NCBI RefSeq assembly: GCF_015712065.1 | Contig: NZ_JACFYZ010000011.1 | Coordinates: forward strand, 87,947 to 151,946 | Origin: Ectopseudomonas chengduensis | GTDB taxonomy: Bacteria > Pseudomonadota > Gammaproteobacteria > Pseudomonadales > Pseudomonadaceae | DNA length: 64,000 nucleotides | Reading direction: 5' to 3' | Shown here: positions 62,503 through 64,000 of the stretch, one piece after another | Position numbering within the stretch: the first letter of the stretch is position 1 | How the letters are laid out: each line of letters begins with the position of its first letter | Notes under the pieces: model-generated | What the model was told of the DNA's origin: nothing | The model's input: the letters and a program-made list of their open reading frames with translations, nothing else | Database searches by the model: none | Made by a program: the position numbers and the translations under genes

Positions 62503-62943
62503 ATGTGGGAGTTATCCGGTTATTTCGGCCTGTTCTTCGCCGCCTTCGGTGCCGCCACGCTGCTGCCCATGCAGTCGGAGGCGGTGCTGGTCGGGTTGCT
62601 GCTGACCGACCGCTACGCGGCCTGGGCACTGCTGGCAGTGGCCACCACGGGCAATGTGCTGGGTTCGGCACTGAACTGGCTGCTGGGCCGTTCCATCGAG
62701 CATTACCGGCACAAGCGCTGGTTTCCCGTCAGCGAAGGCAAACTGAAAAAGGCCCAGCAGGCTTATCACCGCTTCGGTCGCTGGTCACTGCTGCTTAGCT
62801 GGGTGCCGATCATTGGTGATCCGCTTACCGTGGTAGCCGGTGTTATGCGCGAACCATTCTGGAGCTTTCTGTTGATCGTGCTGCTGGCTAAGACCACTCG
62901 CTATCTGGCACTAGCTGCCATGACGCTTGGGTGGTTTGGGTGA
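62503..62943 (+). CDS. yqaA: YqaA-family (DedA-like) membrane protein
   Basis: 146 residues with four helices. Family blocks are ATLLPMQSEAVLVGLLLTDR, TTGNVLGSALNWLLGRSIEH and WVPIIGDPLTVVAGVMREPF. Function unknown; DedA relatives move undecaprenyl phosphate. Starts three bases after the rcnA stop and overlaps the traX start, so it is in the metal operon. Confidence 0.85.
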   Translation: MWELSGYFGLFFAAFGAATLLPMQSEAVLVGLLLTDRYAAWALLAVATTGNVLGSALNWLLGRSIEHYRHKRWFPVSEGKLKKAQQAYHRFGRWSLLLSWVPIIGDPLTVVAGVMREPFWSFLLIVLLAKTTRYLALAAMTLGWFG

Positions 62944-63656
62944 GCCTGCAGAAGCGCGACACCAACCTAGATCTGATCAAGTGGCTGGCGATGCTGACCA
63001 TGCTGCTGGATCACCTGCGCTACATCTGGCCTGACAACGGATGGTTGTTCATCGTTGGGCGCTTAGCCTTTCCAATGTTCTGCCTGGGGATCGCCGCCAA
63101 TGTCGCGCGCTCGCAAACAGGTGAGCTGTATTCCGATAACAACGTTCGCTACATGGGCTGGATGACTGCGTTTGCAGTGATCTCGGAGTTGCCCTATCGC
63201 CTGCTTTCTAACGACAGCAGCACGCTCAACGTTATGCCTTCGCTGCTGTTGGGCCTGCTTATCACCTGGGGAGCACATCACCGTGGTCGCGACGGTTTGA
63301 TCCTGGCTTTGGCCGGCGTGACTGTCGCGGTGTTGATGCAAGAGAGCCTGATGTACGGCGTTTTCGGCGCACTGCTGCCGGCAGCGTTGCTGCTGGCCAT
63401 TCAGCGCCCTGGGCTTGTGTGGCTATTGCCTGCCTCACTTTGCGTACTGGCCAACAGTCGCAACCGCTGGCTCGCCGAGTGGGAGTTGCAGCCCTATACG
63501 TTGCTGATCCTGGCCACAGCGTTCGCTGCGCCCTTAATTGGGCTATGGCTACTGCGCCGAACGCGCCATTTCAGGATCTGGCCGGTCAAGCGCTGGGGCT
63601 ACTGGTTCTACCCTAGTCATCTAGTAGCACTGCACCTGATCCGCACGCTCAGCTAG
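62940..63656 (+). CDS. TraX-family membrane protein
   Basis: About 238 residues from GTG 62940 (overlap GTGA with yqaA); GTG 62931 is possible. About eight helices. TraX blocks: NLDLIKWLAMLTMLLDHLRY, LFIVGRLAFPMFCLGIAANV and the ending YWFYPSHLVALHLIR. TraX of F acetylates pilin, but many copies lie outside conjugation loci, as here, and their role is unclear. Confidence 0.82.
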   Translation: MSLQKRDTNLDLIKWLAMLTMLLDHLRYIWPDNGWLFIVGRLAFPMFCLGIAANVARSQTGELYSDNNVRYMGWMTAFAVISELPYRLLSNDSSTLNVMPSLLLGLLITWGAHHRGRDGLILALAGVTVAVLMQESLMYGVFGALLPAALLLAIQRPGLVWLLPASLCVLANSRNRWLAEWELQPYTLLILATAFAAPLIGLWLLRRTRHFRIWPVKRWGYWFYPSHLVALHLIRTLS

Positions 63657-63789
63657 CGTGGGTTCAGTTCAGAGCGTTTTCACACAGTCTGCTAGGGCGC
63701 CAAGGGCTGTCTGCAAACCAAAGGAGCACTACGAGGGGACAGCAGGACCAAGGAGCGAGCGGGGCAATCAACCCGCTCGCTTGCCAGGG

Positions 63790-64000
63790 TTAGAGAACTT
63801 CCAGCGGGTACTCGACAATCAGGCGGAACTCATCCAAATCCGACTCGAAGTCGGTGGCGCGAGTCGTGGCTTGTCGAATGCGAAAGGACATGTCCTTCAA
63901 CGACCCAGACTGCACAACGTACTTGGCCTCGATGTCCCGCTCCCAGCGCTTCTGGTTGGTCAACGGATCGCCGTTGTCATCACGGCGCATATAGACTTCG
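63790..64000 (-). CDS. OprD-family porin, 3' end (runs off window)
   Basis: About 70 C-terminal residues: EVYMRRDDNGDPLTNQKRWE, RDIEAKYVVQSGSLKDMSFR, IRQATTRATDFESDLDEFRL and the ending IVEYPLEVL. This is the final strands of an OprD-type outer-membrane porin. The frame is open to the window edge, so the gene continues to the right. It might belong to the metal module or mark the next unit. Confidence 0.82.
   Translation of the reverse strand, partial: EVYMRRDDNGDPLTNQKRWERDIEAKYVVQSGSLKDMSFRIRQATTRATDFESDLDEFRLIVEYPLEVL

Overview
The window looks like Pseudomonas, probably the P. mendocina/pseudoalcaligenes side of the genus. This rests on recognisable proteins (OprH-PhoP-PhoQ, DctA, Hda, PurM/PurN, RecX/RecA, RlmKL, Rmf, PyrD) and on gene order (arsC-like, wrbA, DUF2069, hydrolase, hda, perM-like, DUF2066, purM, purN, DUF3108). 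Bases 1 to about 42,250 are GC-rich core chromosome. From about 42,250 to the end of the window the DNA is accessory; the first 5.5 kb of it is strikingly AT-rich.

Core part. 1-8 kb: 5' end of dctA with a sigma-54-like promoter, an AraC-family regulator, a soluble PAS-PAS-MCP chemotaxis transducer, oprH-phoP-phoQ preceded by four tandem 11-bp repeats, and an MFS exporter. 8-20 kb: a TlpA-like lipoprotein, a PilZ-like protein, YihY, ArsC-like, WrbA, a hydrolase, Hda, an AI-2E/PerM-type transporter and the purine genes purM-purN. 20-34 kb: an ammonium transporter, a DUF883/YqjE/YqjK-like trio, EAL and HD-GYP c-di-GMP proteins, a multicopper oxidase-SCO-cytochrome c cluster, dGTPase and a FUSC protein. 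34-42 kb: PBP4, RlmKL, Rmf, PyrD, RecX and the 3' half of recA. REP-like pairs and two larger inverted-repeat elements sit between core genes, often touching stop codons.

Accessory part. The recA gene is cut at about codon 165; only its C-terminal half is present and no N-terminal half appears up to 64,000. Foreign DNA starts at the cut with four tightly overlapping genes: a degenerate tyrosine-recombinase-like protein, two tyrosine recombinases with visible catalytic residues, and a small coiled-coil protein between them. Just behind them lay an MvaT/H-NS-like silencer gene. It has been split after codon 3 by a 5.8-kb ISL3-family (ISPpu12-like) element with 26-bp inverted repeats and a perfect 8-bp target duplication (GTCTATTA). 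That element carries a MerR regulator, CDF and ZIP metal transporters, lnt and lspA, but its transposase is broken.

Beyond it are a divergent XRE regulator facing a two-gene winged-helix/SF2-helicase operon with a palindrome over the promoter, small accessory genes (zinc-ribbon, BPSL0761-like, lone AbiEi/DUF6088-like), an IS3 relic, a nickel/cobalt module (CsoR/RcnR-type regulator, RcnA-like exporter, HupE/UreJ, membrane anchor, His-rich secreted protein), YqaA, TraX and the 3' end of an OprD-type porin. The most notable signals are the recombinase operon inserted in recA, the IS-split silencer, and the XRE/winged-helix/helicase module as a possible defence system. No tRNA, rRNA or CRISPR array was recognised.
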